From Tyzzerella sp. (lineage in GTDB: Bacteria; Bacillota; Clostridia; Lachnospirales; Lachnospiraceae), in the NCBI GenBank assembly GCA_017465565.1, contig JAFTWA010000031.1, forward strand, positions 1 to 64,000: DNA of 64,000 nucleotides, written 5' to 3'. This document shows positions 8,729 to 17,102 of this stretch, piece by piece. How positions within the stretch are numbered: the stretch's first letter is position 1; the number at the start of each line of letters is the position of its first letter. A program made the position numbers and the translations under genes. Below the pieces are notes generated by a model that made no database searches, was not told the DNA's origin, and worked only from the letters and a program-made list of their open reading frames with translations.

Positions 8729-8775
8729 AGTATAACCAATTACAACCAATTCGTCAATTGGTTATAATTGGTTAT
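8729..8775 (-). promoter_or_regulatory. Promoter embedded in a 20-bp palindrome, upstream of the ATPase gene
   Basis: On the - strand, TTGACG (8757-8752), a 17-base spacer and TATACT (8734-8729) make a strong sigma-A promoter about 22 bases before the start codon. Arms 8732-8751 and 8756-8775 are inverted repeats with one mismatch in 20; each arm contains two copies of an ATAACCAATT-like unit. The palindrome covers the -35, spacer and most of the -10, as expected of a repressor operator. Autoregulation is an inference. Confidence 0.75.
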
Positions 8776-8785
8776 GAAGATGTTC

Positions 8786-9592
8786 TTAGGATTTAGTTGC
8801 ATACTCACTTGGACTCATTCCCACAGCCTTTCGAAAGGCTTCTGAAAAGTATTCAGGAGAAGAGTAGCCGAGCTGCTCCGCAATCTTATTAATGCGATTC
8901 CCCTTGATTTTCAGCATATCCTTCGCATGACACATCCGTATTTCCGACCGGTATTTCAAAGGAGATACGGATGTGATTTTTTTGAATTCTCTTAAGAAGT
9001 GGTATTTACTCAGACCACACATTTCCGCATATTCTTCCAAAGAAAGATTTTCCGCGTAGTTTTTGTTGATATACTGAATGACTGAATTTAATTCAGGGGC
9101 GATTCGAAAATTTGCGCTATTTGAAATCTGGCGGTGAACCTTAACAAAGAGTTCAGAAACAAGACTCTGGCAAATAATTTTATAGTCATCGTTTTTGTGC
9201 TGTAGTTCAGAAATAATCTCTTCAAAAATATCACACAGCTCAGCAGATGGCATAGAGTGATAAGGCTTTGAACTTTTCATGTGTAATAATTCTGCCAGCG
9301 GCTTTTCTGTAGTGAAATGAACGTAGTAGAATTCTCCAGAAGCATTTGACTCGTATATATGATGCTGTGGTTCATTCGGTGCATACAAAATAAAATCCCC
9401 ATCGGAACACATTACTTCGCGCTTTCCGAAGAAAAATTTCGCTTCTCCATGGTAGATGTAGAGCAGCAAATAATTCGGTCTCCCATTTGGACGGTTGATT
9501 TCACGTCCCTGGAAAGTGAATATGTGTCCACTACTGTCAATAATCAATTCTTCATCTGGGAATCTGTCGCCCCAATATCCTTTAATAACCAT
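8786..9592 (-). CDS. AraC-family transcriptional regulator
   Basis: 268 residues. The N-terminal half is a cupin-like sensing domain (LLYIYHGEAKFFFG, GDFILYAPNEPQHH). Residues about 168-266 form the AraC double helix-turn-helix (YINKNYAENLSLEEYAEMCG, YHFLREFKKITSVSPLKY, IAEQLGYSSPEYFSEAFRKA.GMSPSEY). A GGGAGGG ribosome site precedes the ATG. It is divergent from the dehydrogenase/MBL/KDPG-aldolase unit across a 118-base gap, so it probably controls that unit in response to a sugar. The inducer is unknown. Confidence 0.88.
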   Translation of the reverse strand: MVIKGYWGDRFPDEELIIDSSGHIFTFQGREINRPNGRPNYLLLYIYHGEAKFFFGKREVMCSDGDFILYAPNEPQHHIYESNASGEFYYVHFTTEKPLAELLHMKSSKPYHSMPSAELCDIFEEIISELQHKNDDYKIICQSLVSELFVKVHRQISNSANFRIAPELNSVIQYINKNYAENLSLEEYAEMCGLSKYHFLREFKKITSVSPLKYRSEIRMCHAKDMLKIKGNRINKIAEQLGYSSPEYFSEAFRKAVGMSPSEYATKS

Positions 9593-9710
9593 ATAACCCT
9601 CCCATATTTAAAAAGCAATAATTCTATGTTTAACAGCAATTCTTCGGATTCTTTTCCTAGATTCTAGCATTATAATGAAATTAAATCAAGAGAAAAGAGG
9701 AGAAATAAAC

Positions 9711-10802
9711 ATGGCACTTAATTCAGACATCGCCTTTAAATTCGGATGTGGAAGATACATCCAGGAACGCGAGGCAATCAAGAAAAATTTAGACACAGAG
9801 TTAAAAAGATTTGGTAAAAAAGTATTATTCATTTGCGGCGTAAATGGTATGAAAGCCGCAGGAGACAAGATTAGGGATGCGTTAAAGGATTCGAGCATCG
9901 AATATGAAATGATAACATTCACAAGCACACCTTGTCTGGAAAATGCGGACGAGCTTGCAGAATACGCCAGAAGCAAAGGCTGCGATATGGTTTGCGGCGT
10001 TGGCGGCGGTGTTGTAGGAGACGCTGTGAAGCTCGTTGCAGAAAGAGGAGATTTTCCATTAATTCAGATTCCTACATCTTCAGCAACTTGCGTTGCAGCA
10101 ACACCTTTAAGTGTTATGTATAACAGAGATACACATGCCCACCTTGGCAGCTTAAAGCTTATGAAAGAAGCGAGCTTAGTAATCGTTGATATGGATATCA
10201 TGATTGCACAGCCATCAAGACTTTTCTGGGCAGGCGTTATGGATTCCATGGCCAAGATGATTGAAATTACACATCGCCTGCAAAAGATGGACAAAAATAC
10301 AACACCAATTGGATTCGATATGGCGTATGTGATTGCAGAAGATGTATATAGATTCTACGATGAAAAATACGATGCAATTTCAGAAGCCATTGCGAAGCAA
10401 GAAATTACGAAAGATTTTGAACTCGCAGTATTTTACGCAATTGCAGTGACTGGCATTATTAGTGGCGTTTCAAAAGGCTCAAATCAATGTGCACTTGGAC
10501 ATAGATTTTATGAGGAAATCAGAAGTTATTTCTATGAAGAAGCAAAAGACTTCGTGCATGGTGAACTTGTGGCAATGGGTAATATTATGCAGATGGCATA
10601 TGACGGTTTGGATTATAAAGCAATGATTGCACTTCTTGAGAAAATGAAATTGCCAACCACATTGTCAGCAATCAATATTCCTGTATGTGAAGAGTCAATG
10701 AAGATTTTTGTGGACAGACTTTGCGCATCGGACGTCATCAAAGATAACAGTGATGCTTCCAGAGCAAGAGTTAGAGAAGCGTTAATGAGTATTTACAAAT
10801 AA
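9711..10802 (+). CDS. Iron-containing alcohol dehydrogenase / glycerol dehydrogenase-like
   Basis: 363 residues from the ATG at 9711, served by AGAGGAGA; an in-frame ATG at 9675 has no ribosome site. The cofactor-binding pattern GVGGGVVGDAVKLVAE and the IQIPTSSATCVAATPLSVMY loop are typical of the GldA/Fe-ADH superfamily, and His residues in ALGHRFYEE and VHGELVAMG are the expected metal ligands. It should be a cytosolic NAD(P)-dependent oxidoreductase for a polyol or sugar. A -10-like TATAAT lies at 9671-9676 but no -35 hexamer is evident, fitting activation by the divergent AraC protein. The next two genes (MBL hydrolase, KDPG aldolase) suggest a sugar-acid pathway rather than plain glycerol use. 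Confidence 0.82.
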   Translation: MALNSDIAFKFGCGRYIQEREAIKKNLDTELKRFGKKVLFICGVNGMKAAGDKIRDALKDSSIEYEMITFTSTPCLENADELAEYARSKGCDMVCGVGGGVVGDAVKLVAERGDFPLIQIPTSSATCVAATPLSVMYNRDTHAHLGSLKLMKEASLVIVDMDIMIAQPSRLFWAGVMDSMAKMIEITHRLQKMDKNTTPIGFDMAYVIAEDVYRFYDEKYDAISEAIAKQEITKDFELAVFYAIAVTGIISGVSKGSNQCALGHRFYEEIRSYFYEEAKDFVHGELVAMGNIMQMAYDGLDYKAMIALLEKMKLPTTLSAINIPVCEESMKIFVDRLCASDVIKDNSDASRARVREALMSIYK

Positions 10803-10826
10803 TAATCTGAAATAGAAGGTGAAAAT

Positions 10827-11648
10827 ATGGCAGAAACGAATATATTTCATCCATGGGAAGGATATGTGAAGCCTTTTAAAATTTTTGGAAATCTTTATTT
10901 TGTGGGAACAATTCCAGCATCTACACACCTGATAGATACGGGGGAGGGGTTAATTGTGATTGACCCAGGATTTCCACAAAGCTTGTACTTGGTGATTGAA
11001 AATATCCATGAATTAGGATTTCAAGTGAAGGACATCAAATACATAGTCTGTACACATGGACATTACGACCATATTGGTGCAGTAAAAGCGCTTGTTGAGC
11101 TGACTGGTGCGAAGACGTTTCTTGGAAAAGAAGATTTGGAATACGCAAACGGCACGGTGGATTTGACATGGGCAAGAGAGCTTGGCGCAGAATATCACGA
11201 GGCTTTTGAGCCAGACGTATTGCTTTCAGACAGAGATGTAATCAGACTTGGAAATACTGAGATTCTGTGCAAATCCGCGCCAGGTCACACGCCTGGGACT
11301 ATGGCATTTTTCTTTGATGTGACAGATGGAAAGAAGACATACCGGGCAGCCATGCATGGCGGCGTAGGAAGAAACTCTATGTATAGAAAGTTTTTGGAAG
11401 AGTATGGACTTAGTACGGAGATTAGAGATAAATTCATTCCTGCGATTGATTCTATGATAGATGAAAAGGTGGATATCCTGCTTGGAAACCATGTGGGAAA
11501 CAATGACACCGTTGGGAAGAGCCAGCGGATGACGGAGGATTACAATCCATATATTGATGAAAATGCATGGAAGGAATTTTTGATATTAACCAAACAAAAG
11601 TACAATCAAATGATAGAGGAAGAAGAGAATGAAAGAGCAAGTAATTAA
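10827..11648 (+). CDS. MBL-fold metallo-hydrolase
   Basis: 273 residues with the full metallo-beta-lactamase signature: THGHYDH with His77, His79, Asp81 and His82, an upstream LIVIDPG, GHTPGT and a late GNHVGN. It has no signal peptide and so is cytosolic. The family includes lactonases, glyoxalases and phosphodiesterases. Its 3' end overlaps the aldolase gene by 20 bases, implying translational coupling. Between a dehydrogenase and a KDPG-type aldolase, a sugar-lactone hydrolase is the most attractive role; this is inference from context only. Confidence 0.8.
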   Translation: MAETNIFHPWEGYVKPFKIFGNLYFVGTIPASTHLIDTGEGLIVIDPGFPQSLYLVIENIHELGFQVKDIKYIVCTHGHYDHIGAVKALVELTGAKTFLGKEDLEYANGTVDLTWARELGAEYHEAFEPDVLLSDRDVIRLGNTEILCKSAPGHTPGTMAFFFDVTDGKKTYRAAMHGGVGRNSMYRKFLEEYGLSTEIRDKFIPAIDSMIDEKVDILLGNHVGNNDTVGKSQRMTEDYNPYIDENAWKEFLILTKQKYNQMIEEEENERASN

Positions 11649-12279
11649 CAAAATTTTAGAAGAAAAAATTGTTGCGATTGTAAGAGGAATCAAGAGTGAA
11701 CACATCATTCCTTTTGCAGAAGCCGTATATGAAGGCGGCGTGAGAGCTTTAGAGATTACATATAATTCGTCAAATCCAGATGAGGATACAGAGGTTGCAG
11801 CGAATATTCAAAAGTTAGTGGAACATTTTGGGGACAGAATGATAATCGGTGCAGGAACTGTGCTGAATACAAAGCAGGTTGAGCTTACAAAGAATGCAGG
11901 CGGACAATTTATTATTTCACCAAATGTGAATAAGAAAGTCATTGAAAGAACCTGTGAGCTTAACATGGTTTCCATTCCAGGTGCACTTACGCCTACAGAA
12001 GCGGTTGATGCACATGAGGCAGGGGCAGATTTTGTAAAACTTTTCCCAATCACCAACTTGGGAAGCGGCTATGTGAAAGCGATGAAGGCTCCTTTATCCC
12101 ATATCAGATTCTTGGGAGTGGGCGGTATTGATGAAAATAATATGGACGAATACTTAAAAGCAGGTGTGGATGGTTTTGGTATCGGCTCTAATATCGTGAA
12201 CAAGAAATTGATTGAAGCAGGGGATTTCTGCGCAATTACGGAATTGGCGCGTGCATATACAACACAAATGAATTCGTAA
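11629..12279 (+). CDS. eda: 2-keto-3-deoxy-6-phosphogluconate (KDPG) aldolase family
   Basis: 216 residues, the normal length. The class I aldolase marks are visible: VAIVRG at the start, Glu42 in ALEITY, GAGTVL, SPNV, PGALTPTEA and the Schiff-base Lys137 in DFVKLFP, then FLGVGGI. The family cleaves 2-keto-3-deoxy-6-phospho sugar acids to pyruvate and an aldehyde phosphate. The start lies inside the MBL gene with GAGGAAGAAGAG as ribosome site. No KDG kinase gene is next to it; PfkB and FGGY kinases lie 43-45 kb away. The substrate could be KDPG, KDPGal or a related 2-keto-3-deoxy acid. Confidence 0.85.
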   Translation: MKEQVINKILEEKIVAIVRGIKSEHIIPFAEAVYEGGVRALEITYNSSNPDEDTEVAANIQKLVEHFGDRMIIGAGTVLNTKQVELTKNAGGQFIISPNVNKKVIERTCELNMVSIPGALTPTEAVDAHEAGADFVKLFPITNLGSGYVKAMKAPLSHIRFLGVGGIDENNMDEYLKAGVDGFGIGSNIVNKKLIEAGDFCAITELARAYTTQMNS

Positions 12280-12284
12280 AATAT

Positions 12285-12330
12285 GAGTGTGCCCTAAATG
12301 TTCGAGCGGGTTTTGGGATACACTCTTCTT
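12285..12330 (+). terminator. Imperfect hairpin after the KDPG aldolase gene
   Basis: GAGTGT at 12285-12290 pairs with ACACTC at 12320-12325, and CCC and AAA blocks inside also pair with GGG and TTT. The stem is imperfect and only a weak T-rich tail follows, so it may be a weak terminator or a processing site before the AraC gene. Confidence 0.4.
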
Positions 12331-12360
12331 ATACGACCTATAAAGGAGGCTTGTTTGAGA

Positions 12361-13230
12361 ATGCAATTTATGATGGAACCAGTATTTGATTATGAGGATG
12401 TGAAGAGTTTTGTAAGACCTTTAGAATTACCTCCATTTTGGATTGAGATGGCAGGTGTTTCACGTTGTGACGAACGGTATCGTATCATCCGAAAAGAATC
12501 CCATGTTGTAGTATGCGAGTATATTATCAAAGGTTCGGGAACTGTGCATATCAATGGTCAGACATATTACCCAAGCGCCGGAGATGTTTATATTTTGCCA
12601 GAGTATTACCGCCACGAGTACTATACAGAACCAAGCGACCCGTGGGTCAAGATTTTCTTTAATGTATACGGGAGCGGGGTTTCTTCATTGCTAAAGACCA
12701 CTGGATTAAAGGAGCAGATTTTATTTACAAATTGTGAAGAACTCTATCCATTGTTTGAAGCATTTTTTGCAAAGACAAAAGAATCGATTCCGATATCGGA
12801 GATTATGGAGGAGTGTTACACGTTGTATGTGAGACTTCTAATGCGATTATACAACAAGGTTCAAGGGATAAATAAAAGCTCAATGGAAATTCAGATGCTG
12901 AGAGATTTTATTGAGCAAAATATTCACAGAGAACTCACTATAAATGAGATGGCAGCTGCTATTTTCCGTTCGAGGGATTACACGAATAAGCTTGTGAAAA
13001 ATCATTATAACGTTTCGCTGTATGCATATTATATTAATTTGCGAATCGATAAAGCAAAAGCTTTACTGCAACATACGTCGTTGTCAGTTCGTGAGATTTC
13101 GGAAAGACTTGGATATCAAAATAGTCAATATTTTTCAAAACAATTTCGCAGCGTTACTGGGGTAACTCCTTCTTACTACAGGAGTACGGGAATGTTGATA
13201 GAAGAAAATAAAAAAGAAAAGGAGAATTAA
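12361..13230 (+). CDS. AraC-family transcriptional regulator
   Basis: 289 residues from the ATG at 12361; AAAGGAGG at 12342-12349 is 11 bases upstream, and a TTG at 12355 with better spacing would add two residues. The N-terminal cupin domain (PFWIEMAGVS, GSGTVHINGQTY, GDVYILPEYYRHEYY, DPWVKIFFN) closely resembles the regulators at 32486 and 49178. The C-terminal AraC helix-turn-helix covers about residues 185-280 (NEMAAAIFRSRDYTNKLVK, SVREISERLGYQNSQYFSKQF). It lies just before the GtaA-like gene and the ABC importer, which it probably activates. Confidence 0.87.
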   Translation: MQFMMEPVFDYEDVKSFVRPLELPPFWIEMAGVSRCDERYRIIRKESHVVVCEYIIKGSGTVHINGQTYYPSAGDVYILPEYYRHEYYTEPSDPWVKIFFNVYGSGVSSLLKTTGLKEQILFTNCEELYPLFEAFFAKTKESIPISEIMEECYTLYVRLLMRLYNKVQGINKSSMEIQMLRDFIEQNIHRELTINEMAAAIFRSRDYTNKLVKNHYNVSLYAYYINLRIDKAKALLQHTSLSVREISERLGYQNSQYFSKQFRSVTGVTPSYYRSTGMLIEENKKEKEN

Positions 13231-13232
13231 AT

Positions 13233-15215
13233 ATGTTAAAAGCCGCAAGTATTCCGTTGGTGTTACATGATCCGTTTTTTTCAATATGGTCATCTTCAGA
13301 CTGTTTGCATAATTCAGATCCTGTACACTGGAGCGGTGCAAGGCAAAAATTGACTGGGTACCTTACCATCGATGGAAAAGATTACAATTTCCTTGGAAGA
13401 AGAATACCATACGCATTTTTGCCACAAGTGTCGCTGAAGGTAACAGCGACAGCAACTGAGTATATTTTTGAAGATGAAAAGGTTGTGTTAAAGTTACGAT
13501 TTACATCGCCGCTTTTACCAGATGACATGGTACTTGTTTCACGTCCATGTACTTATGTGGATTTTGAGATAGAAAAAAAGACAGCAAAAGAAGTTTCGCT
13601 TCATCTAGAAGTGTCAGCAGATTTGGTGCGTACGGGGAAGGAGGCCGTAATTGGACATCATAGTATTTGCACAAAAGAAAATGTTACATATTCCTATGCG
13701 GCTATGGGTCGTGAAAACCAGGCGCCACTGAATACCAGTGCTGACCACATTACTATTGACTGGGGCTATGTATATCTTGCATCTGATAGAGAAAATGCAA
13801 AGTTTGTTTTTGACCATGTCAAAGAAAACATTTCAATGGCCATTGAGATAGAAGAAAAAAAAGAAAATATCAGTGCAATTCTTGCATATGATGATTTGCT
13901 TTCTATCAATTATTTCGGTGAATGGAGAAAAGCATATTGGACAAAAGCATATCGTACTATTTTCGATGCAATTGGGGCGGCATTTTCTGATAAAGAAGAA
14001 GTGCTTAAGAAAGCAGCAGCGCTTGATGAAAGTGTTGAAAACAAAGCACGAGAGATTGGCGGCGAAGATTACGCGTATCTCTGTAATATGAGCTTTCGGC
14101 ATACAATTGCTGCACACAAACTAATTACAGATGAAAATGGAGAAGTTATTTTCTTATCCAAAGAAAATGATTCGAACGGATGTGTCGGCACTGTCGATGT
14201 AAGTTACCCATCCGTGCCTCTATTCCTTATGTTCGATACAGAATATGTAAAAGGGATGTTAAGACCAGTATTCCGATTTGCAGAAATGGATATCTGGAAT
14301 TATGATTTTGCTCCACATGATGTGGGAAGATACCCTTACGCATGGGGACAGTCTTATGGAGTTAGGAGAGAATGGGATGGAATCCATTATCGTATTTCAG
14401 ACCCTAATACATATCCATCTGTATATCCGCCATTTTATATGTATCCATCGACCTATGATGTTTACGATTTGAAATATCAGATGCCGGTGGAAGAGTGTGG
14501 AAATATGTTGATTATGACTGCAGCTGTCTGTATACAAGAAAATTCGGTTGAATTTGCAAAACCATATTGGAACACTTTAAAACAATGGAGAGAATACCTC
14601 ATCGAATTTGGTGCAGACCCTGGCGAGCAGCTTTGCACGGATGATTTCGCAGGGCATCTTGCACATAATACAAATCTTTCAGTCAAAGCCATTATGGGTA
14701 TTGAAGCATATGCAAAACTTGCCAGACTCATGGGTGAAGCTGCAGAAGCAGAAAAGTACCATGAATTGGCAAGAGAGATGGCGAAAGATTGGGAAGCCCG
14801 TGCAAAAGCAGACGACCACTACATGCTGGTGTTTGGAAGTCCAGAAAGCTGGAGCTTAAAATACAACATGGTATGGGATAAGCTTTGGGCAAGCACCCTC
14901 TTTTCAGAAGAAGTGTTTGAAACGGAGCTTGCATACTACGAAAAGAAAGCAGCATGCTATGGTGTACCTCTAGATAGCAGAGGAAGCCTGACAAAGAGCG
15001 ACTGGCAACTATGGTGTGTGGCAATGTCAGAGGATAAAGAACAAATGAAACGCCTGATTGCACCAGTTGCAAAATATCTTGTTGAGACAGAAACAAGAGT
15101 ACCATTTTCAGATTGGTATGATACAGAATCTGGAAGATATTATGAATTTATTGCGCGTAGTGTACAGGGAGGTATTTTTATGCCGATGCTGAGGAACGAA
15201 CGTTTACAAGGGTAG
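13233..15215 (+). CDS. GtaA-like protein (DUF4964/DUF5127/DUF4965/DUF1793 architecture)
   Basis: 660 residues without a signal peptide. The start, PLVLHDPFFSIWSSSDCL, followed by HWSGARQKLTGYLTIDG, matches the N-terminal domain of fungal glutaminase A and its bacterial relatives. A beta-rich part (about 65-240) precedes the large alpha-toroid domain (about 255-650, with DVSYPSVPLFL, PFAPHDVGRYPYAW-type FAPHDVGRYPYAWGQ, LSVKAIMGIEAYAKLA, and a late TESGRYYEFIARSVQGG). Bacterial members are usually labelled glutaminase, but their location in carbohydrate clusters suggests some are glycosidases; here it stands between an AraC regulator and sugar permeases. Activity unproven. AAGGAG ribosome site. 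Confidence 0.72.
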   Translation: MLKAASIPLVLHDPFFSIWSSSDCLHNSDPVHWSGARQKLTGYLTIDGKDYNFLGRRIPYAFLPQVSLKVTATATEYIFEDEKVVLKLRFTSPLLPDDMVLVSRPCTYVDFEIEKKTAKEVSLHLEVSADLVRTGKEAVIGHHSICTKENVTYSYAAMGRENQAPLNTSADHITIDWGYVYLASDRENAKFVFDHVKENISMAIEIEEKKENISAILAYDDLLSINYFGEWRKAYWTKAYRTIFDAIGAAFSDKEEVLKKAAALDESVENKAREIGGEDYAYLCNMSFRHTIAAHKLITDENGEVIFLSKENDSNGCVGTVDVSYPSVPLFLMFDTEYVKGMLRPVFRFAEMDIWNYDFAPHDVGRYPYAWGQSYGVRREWDGIHYRISDPNTYPSVYPPFYMYPSTYDVYDLKYQMPVEECGNMLIMTAAVCIQENSVEFAKPYWNTLKQWREYLIEFGADPGEQLCTDDFAGHLAHNTNLSVKAIMGIEAYAKLARLMGEAAEAEKYHELAREMAKDWEARAKADDHYMLVFGSPESWSLKYNMVWDKLWASTLFSEEVFETELAYYEKKAACYGVPLDSRGSLTKSDWQLWCVAMSEDKEQMKRLIAPVAKYLVETETRVPFSDWYDTESGRYYEFIARSVQGGIFMPMLRNERLQG

Positions 15216-15359
15216 TAGATATTACACTATTTATAGCAGATATTTCATTGTTCAAATAGACGAAAAATGCGAAAATAACAGTGTGAATAATGGTGCAAAT
15301 ATCCAAATGATATGGTTATCTATGAGATTATTCAAAATAAAAGAAAAGGAGAAGGAAAA

Positions 15360-16253
15360 ATGGGAAAGAAAAACAAAGCAGTGACAGTACCTAGGAAAAA
15401 AGAGAAGTTTAGATTGCTTCCGTATTTACTTCTTGTACCGTCGCTCATTCCGTTTGCTTGTTTCACGTACTATCCATTCATAAAGACAATCATTTCGTCT
15501 TTTGCGATTACAACTGAAACAGGAGAATTTATCAAATGGGCGGGATTCACAAACTGGGCGAGACTTTTTGATAGTGATTTATTGGAAATACTGGGAATTA
15601 CTTTTAAGTTCGCGGCATGGAATCTTGTTTTGACGTTTTCGATTGCAATGGTTTTTGCATTAATCAGTGCTAATAAGGTGAAAGGGTCTAAGATTTATCA
15701 GACATTATATGCGCTTCCAATGGCGATTGCATCTTCACCGGCAGCGGCTATCTGGATTTTCGTTTATAGAGAGAATGGAGGTATTTTAAACCAGATTTTT
15801 GGAACGAAAATAGCTTGGCTCAATAATCCAGATACAGCACTTTTTGCAGTAGCCCTTGTAACCGTATGGACACATGTTGCATCCAGCTACATATATCTTT
15901 TGGTAGGTTTCCGTAACGTGTCAGATGATTTGATTGAGGCGGCAAGAATTGATGGAGCAAATGCTTTGGTAAGAACATTTAAGATTATGATTCCAATGGC
16001 TTCACCGCAAATTTTCTTTGTGTTATTCCTCAATATTGTAAATGCATTTAAGGCATTTGCACAAATCAAACTGTTAACAAATGGTGGACCAGGTGGTGCA
16101 ACAAGCACTTTAATTTTTGAAATTTACTATAGAGTAATGAAGCACGGTCAGTACGAATACGGATGCTGTCTGGCTATTGTATTATTCGTGGTAATCTTCA
16201 CTATTACGAGAATACAATTCTTATTTGAGAAAAGGATGGTGCATTATCAATGA
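15360..16253 (+). CDS. Sugar ABC transporter permease, MalF type
   Basis: 297 residues from the ATG at 15360, chosen for AAAAGGAGAAGG just upstream rather than the ATG at 15312. Six membrane segments are evident, starting with LLPYLLLVPSLIPFACFTYYP. The EAA loop reads EAARIDGANALVRTFKIMIP, the ATPase-docking motif of CUT1 importers. It overlaps the second permease by four bases (ATGA). With the binding protein at 17103 it forms an oligosaccharide importer; no ATPase gene is next to it, so it must use a shared MsmK-like ATPase. The 144-base gap before it shows no clear promoter. Confidence 0.9.
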   Translation: MGKKNKAVTVPRKKEKFRLLPYLLLVPSLIPFACFTYYPFIKTIISSFAITTETGEFIKWAGFTNWARLFDSDLLEILGITFKFAAWNLVLTFSIAMVFALISANKVKGSKIYQTLYALPMAIASSPAAAIWIFVYRENGGILNQIFGTKIAWLNNPDTALFAVALVTVWTHVASSYIYLLVGFRNVSDDLIEAARIDGANALVRTFKIMIPMASPQIFFVLFLNIVNAFKAFAQIKLLTNGGPGGATSTLIFEIYYRVMKHGQYEYGCCLAIVLFVVIFTITRIQFLFEKRMVHYQ

Positions 16254-17071
16254 TAAGAAAGACGAGGCAAAGTATCTCACTTATTTTAAAAATTTTGCTG
16301 GGTGTTGCGTATGTCACTCCGATTATTCTTGCGGTATTATTCAGTTTTCAACCGAGTGAAGAGATTGGGGCAATTCCGTTACATCTGATATCCGATAATC
16401 CAACCTTAGAGCATTTCAAATATGTGTTGGAACATATACCGGTTCTGAAATACCTGAAAAACACATTTATTATGATGCTTATATGTATCCCATGTCAGGT
16501 GTTCTTGGCCAGTCTTGCAGCGTATTCCTTTGCATTTTTTAATTATAAAGGAAAAGAATTTTTGTTTTCAATATACTTGGCTGCCATGATGATACCAGGT
16601 GAAGTTGTTATTATGACCAACTACATGACGGTTCAAAATCTTGGATTAGTAGATACATATCTCGGTATGACAATTACATCATTAGTTGGTGTTACAGGTA
16701 TTTTCATGTTGCGTCAGAACATGAAATCACTTCCAAAAGAGCTTTGGGAAGCTGCAAAAGTAGATGGATGTAAGGAAATGACATATTTCTTTAAGGTTGT
16801 CTTTCCTTTAAGTACACCGGTTATTTCTTCCATGGCAATTAATTCCTTTATCCATGTTTATAATGCATACTTCTGGCCAATGCTGGTTACTAGCGATGAC
16901 AGCATGCGAACCGTACAGATTGGTATGGCAACATTAATGTTATCCGATTCGTCGAGATATGGAGAAATTCTTGCAGGAGCTGTACTGTGTATGATTATTC
17001 CTGTGATCGCCTTCTTAATTGGGCAGGACTATATTATCAAGGGCATGACAGCGGGAGCTGTAAAAAGTTAA
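16250..17071 (+). CDS. Sugar ABC transporter permease, MalG type
   Basis: 273 residues with six membrane helices (LILKILLGVAYVTPIILAVL; FLASLAAYSFAFF; FSIYLAAMMIPGEVVI). The EAA loop is EAAKVDGCKEMTYFFKVVFP. Partner of the MalF-type permease with which it overlaps by four bases, implying coupled translation. It would form the heterodimeric channel of a CUT1-type importer in the cytoplasmic membrane, fed by the lipoprotein encoded 31 bases downstream. Confidence 0.9.
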   Translation: MIRKTRQSISLILKILLGVAYVTPIILAVLFSFQPSEEIGAIPLHLISDNPTLEHFKYVLEHIPVLKYLKNTFIMMLICIPCQVFLASLAAYSFAFFNYKGKEFLFSIYLAAMMIPGEVVIMTNYMTVQNLGLVDTYLGMTITSLVGVTGIFMLRQNMKSLPKELWEAAKVDGCKEMTYFFKVVFPLSTPVISSMAINSFIHVYNAYFWPMLVTSDDSMRTVQIGMATLMLSDSSRYGEILAGAVLCMIIPVIAFLIGQDYIIKGMTAGAVKS

Positions 17072-17102
17072 TACAAATATTTTTATAAGAGGAGGAAGAA
17101 AA

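Noticed and set aside
15216..15359. Clear promoter before the permease genes
   Set aside because: A TTGTTC-like hexamer and A-rich stretch exist but spacing and -10 quality are poor; not reported as a feature.
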